Shown here one piece after another: positions 63,233 through 64,000 of a stretch of DNA of 64,000 bases. The notes below the pieces were generated by a model. The model saw only the letters and a program-made list of their open reading frames with translations, was not told where the DNA came from and searched no databases. A program made the translations under genes and the position numbers. Source of the stretch: Synergistetes bacterium ADurb.Bin155 (GTDB lineage Bacteria; Synergistota; Synergistia; Synergistales; Thermovirgaceae); the NCBI GenBank assembly GCA_002070395.1, contig MWDE01000006.1:25517-89516 (forward strand), written 5' to 3'. Each line of letters begins with the position of its first letter. Within the stretch, counting starts at the first letter, position 1.

Positions 63233-63367
63233 CTAGACCGCCAGGCGCTTTCTGCCCTTGTTTCTCCTGTTCTGGAGGATGCGCCGGCCGCTTGGGCTGC
63301 TCGATCGCTGCAGGAACCCGAGTCTTCTCTTCCTTCTTCTATTATGCGGCTGGAAGGTCTGTTTCAA
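63233..63367 (-). CDS. rpmH: 50S ribosomal protein L34
   Basis: This 44-aa protein has KQTFQPHNRRRKRRLGFL, SGRRILQNRRNKGRKRLAV: a full match to bL34 in length and pattern. TTG start at 63367 has GGAGGTG six bases upstream. Confidence 0.97.
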   Translation of the reverse strand: MKQTFQPHNRRRKRRLGFLQRSSSPSGRRILQNRRNKGRKRLAV

Positions 63368-63423
63368 GTGATACACCTCCTCTTGCTATCGCGTGGGAAC
63401 ACCGGGAAAAAACCAGCCCGGCT

Positions 63424-63452
63424 ACTATAACATACCGGGTTATAGGCAACAA
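63424..63452 (-). promoter_or_regulatory. Promoter of rpmH-rnpA-yidD-yidC-jag
   Basis: Minus strand TTGTTG (63452-63447), 17 bases, TATAGT (63429-63424). The IS terminus begins 17 bases upstream of the -35. Confidence 0.7.
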
Positions 63453-63468
63453 GGGGCCCCCAGGGAGC

Positions 63469-64000
63469 GTGTCGCCGGACAGGGATAATGTCACCCCTTA
63501 AGGGGACAGGAAAAATGTCACCCCCCCCTAGATTTTGATAGAGAATGTATCCCATGAAGAACGAGGGTGACATCAGGTTGTCCATCAAGCAGGCGCGGAG
63601 ACTTCATGTTCTTGAAGAGGTGACGAGCGGGGTGATAACCAGCAGGGAGGCTTCAGCCGCTTTGGGGCTGTCGGTGCGGCAGATCCAGAGGATAAAGACC
63701 GGCTACGAGGAGGCGGGAGCGTCATCGCTGGTCCACGGCAACACCGGCCGCAAGCCTTCCAACTTCATCCCTACCGACATAAGGGCCTTGGTGGCAGAGC
63801 GTGCCGTTAGCCTGTGGAAGGGGGCCAGCGCCAGCCACATGTCGGAGCTGCTCTTTACCGAAGCGGGGCGGTCCGTCTCCCCCAAGACCATCACCAGGAT
63901 CCTGAAGAAGGATGGCTTGAAGAACCCCTTCTCCCATAAGGGACCCAGGAAGCGAAGGAGGAGGGCCCGGATGGAGCGCTTCGGCCAGATGCTCCAAATA
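63469..64000 (+). mobile_element. ISNCY-like insertion sequence, left part
   Basis: The terminus is set at GTGTCGCCGGACAG (63469), where similarity with the 28.7-kb remnant begins. It is followed by a subterminal palindrome CCCCTTAAGGGG (63505-63516) between two TGTCACC motifs, then the transposase. The right end and any target duplication lie outside the window. Confidence 0.75.
63554..64000 (+). CDS. Transposase N-terminus (ISNCY/IS1202-like)
   Basis: The visible 149 codons run open to the window edge. The first ~60 residues form a helix-turn-helix (SREASAALGLSVRQIQRI). HGNTGRKPSN (~58-67) is the ISNCY-type linker, followed by a second helical DNA-binding part (SVSPKTITRILKKDG) and a basic patch. 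The DDE catalytic core is beyond the edge. Confidence 0.85.
   Translation, partial: MKNEGDIRLSIKQARRLHVLEEVTSGVITSREASAALGLSVRQIQRIKTGYEEAGASSLVHGNTGRKPSNFIPTDIRALVAERAVSLWKGASASHMSELLFTEAGRSVSPKTITRILKKDGLKNPFSHKGPRKRRRRARMERFGQMLQI

Overview
The window is a gene-dense, high-GC bacterial chromosome segment, mostly transcribed on the minus strand. Gene content and order suggest a member of Synergistota or a close anaerobic diderm. The indicators are a split two-subunit transketolase, a csaB-type pyruvyl transferase next to a DUF5693 protein, a CoA-less branched-chain amino acid transport operon, a fused 2-oxoacid:ferredoxin oxidoreductase, RNase J with PNPase, and HrcA/CIRCE control. The phylum is inferred from gene content only and is not certain. 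There are no rRNA genes and no CRISPR array. Three tRNAs are present (Val-CAC, Gln-CTG, Glu-CTC).

Layout. 1-4.5 kb: the 5' part of a secreted DUF3857-like protein, secA and pgsA. 4.5-9.3 kb: a complete livJHMGF-type ABC importer with its own leader and an internal attenuator-like hairpin. 9.5-18.6 kb: nrdR, rpsU, a HIT protein, mtaB, rsmE, prmA and the heat-shock operon hrcA-grpE-dnaK-dnaJ under a consensus promoter and a perfect CIRCE. 18.7-21.9 kb (plus strand): a histidine phosphatase, folP, folK and an unknown exported protein. 21.9-28.6 kb: a 2-oxoacid:ferredoxin oxidoreductase, copZ and copA. Divergent from these are a thioredoxin-like/CcdA-like membrane pair (ArsF/ArsG-like) that shares one symmetrical promoter/operator with copA, and then a 57-aa zinc ribbon. 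28.7-29.1 kb: a decayed insertion-sequence end and tRNA-Val. 29.2-46.5 kb: one nearly gapless minus-strand array of sixteen genes (aldolase, RNase J, Na/Pi symporter, uppP, maf, DUF5693, csaB, split transketolase, ftsEX, an EnvC-like M23 protein, ctpA, a YibQ-like deacetylase, purA) closed by a strong terminator. 46.6-53.5 kb: tRNA-Gln/Glu, rtcB, nudC, speD, glyA, thrS, a free-standing 33-aa membrane protein and dut. 53.5-61 kb: pnp, rpsO, a two-component system converging on htrA, and a SAM hydroxide adenosyltransferase. 61.1-63.4 kb: jag(khpB)-yidC-yidD-rnpA-rpmH, the cluster that usually borders dnaA/oriC. Here jag carries an apparent one-base frameshift. 63.5-64 kb: the left end of an ISNCY-like element runs off the window just upstream of the rpmH promoter.

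The genes mostly serve housekeeping: protein export and insertion, protein folding, RNA decay, envelope assembly and division, and folate/one-carbon supply. The less ordinary parts are the copper/thiol divergon at 24.6-28.3 kb, the two related IS ends at 28.7 and 63.5 kb, and two small genes (57 and 33 codons) with their own expression signals. Other points are the jag frameshift, a probable CTG start for pgsA, and an FtsEX-linked M23 protein that keeps its catalytic residues. I found no obviously new multi-gene defence or biosynthetic system. The copper/thiol divergon is the best candidate for something not yet described.
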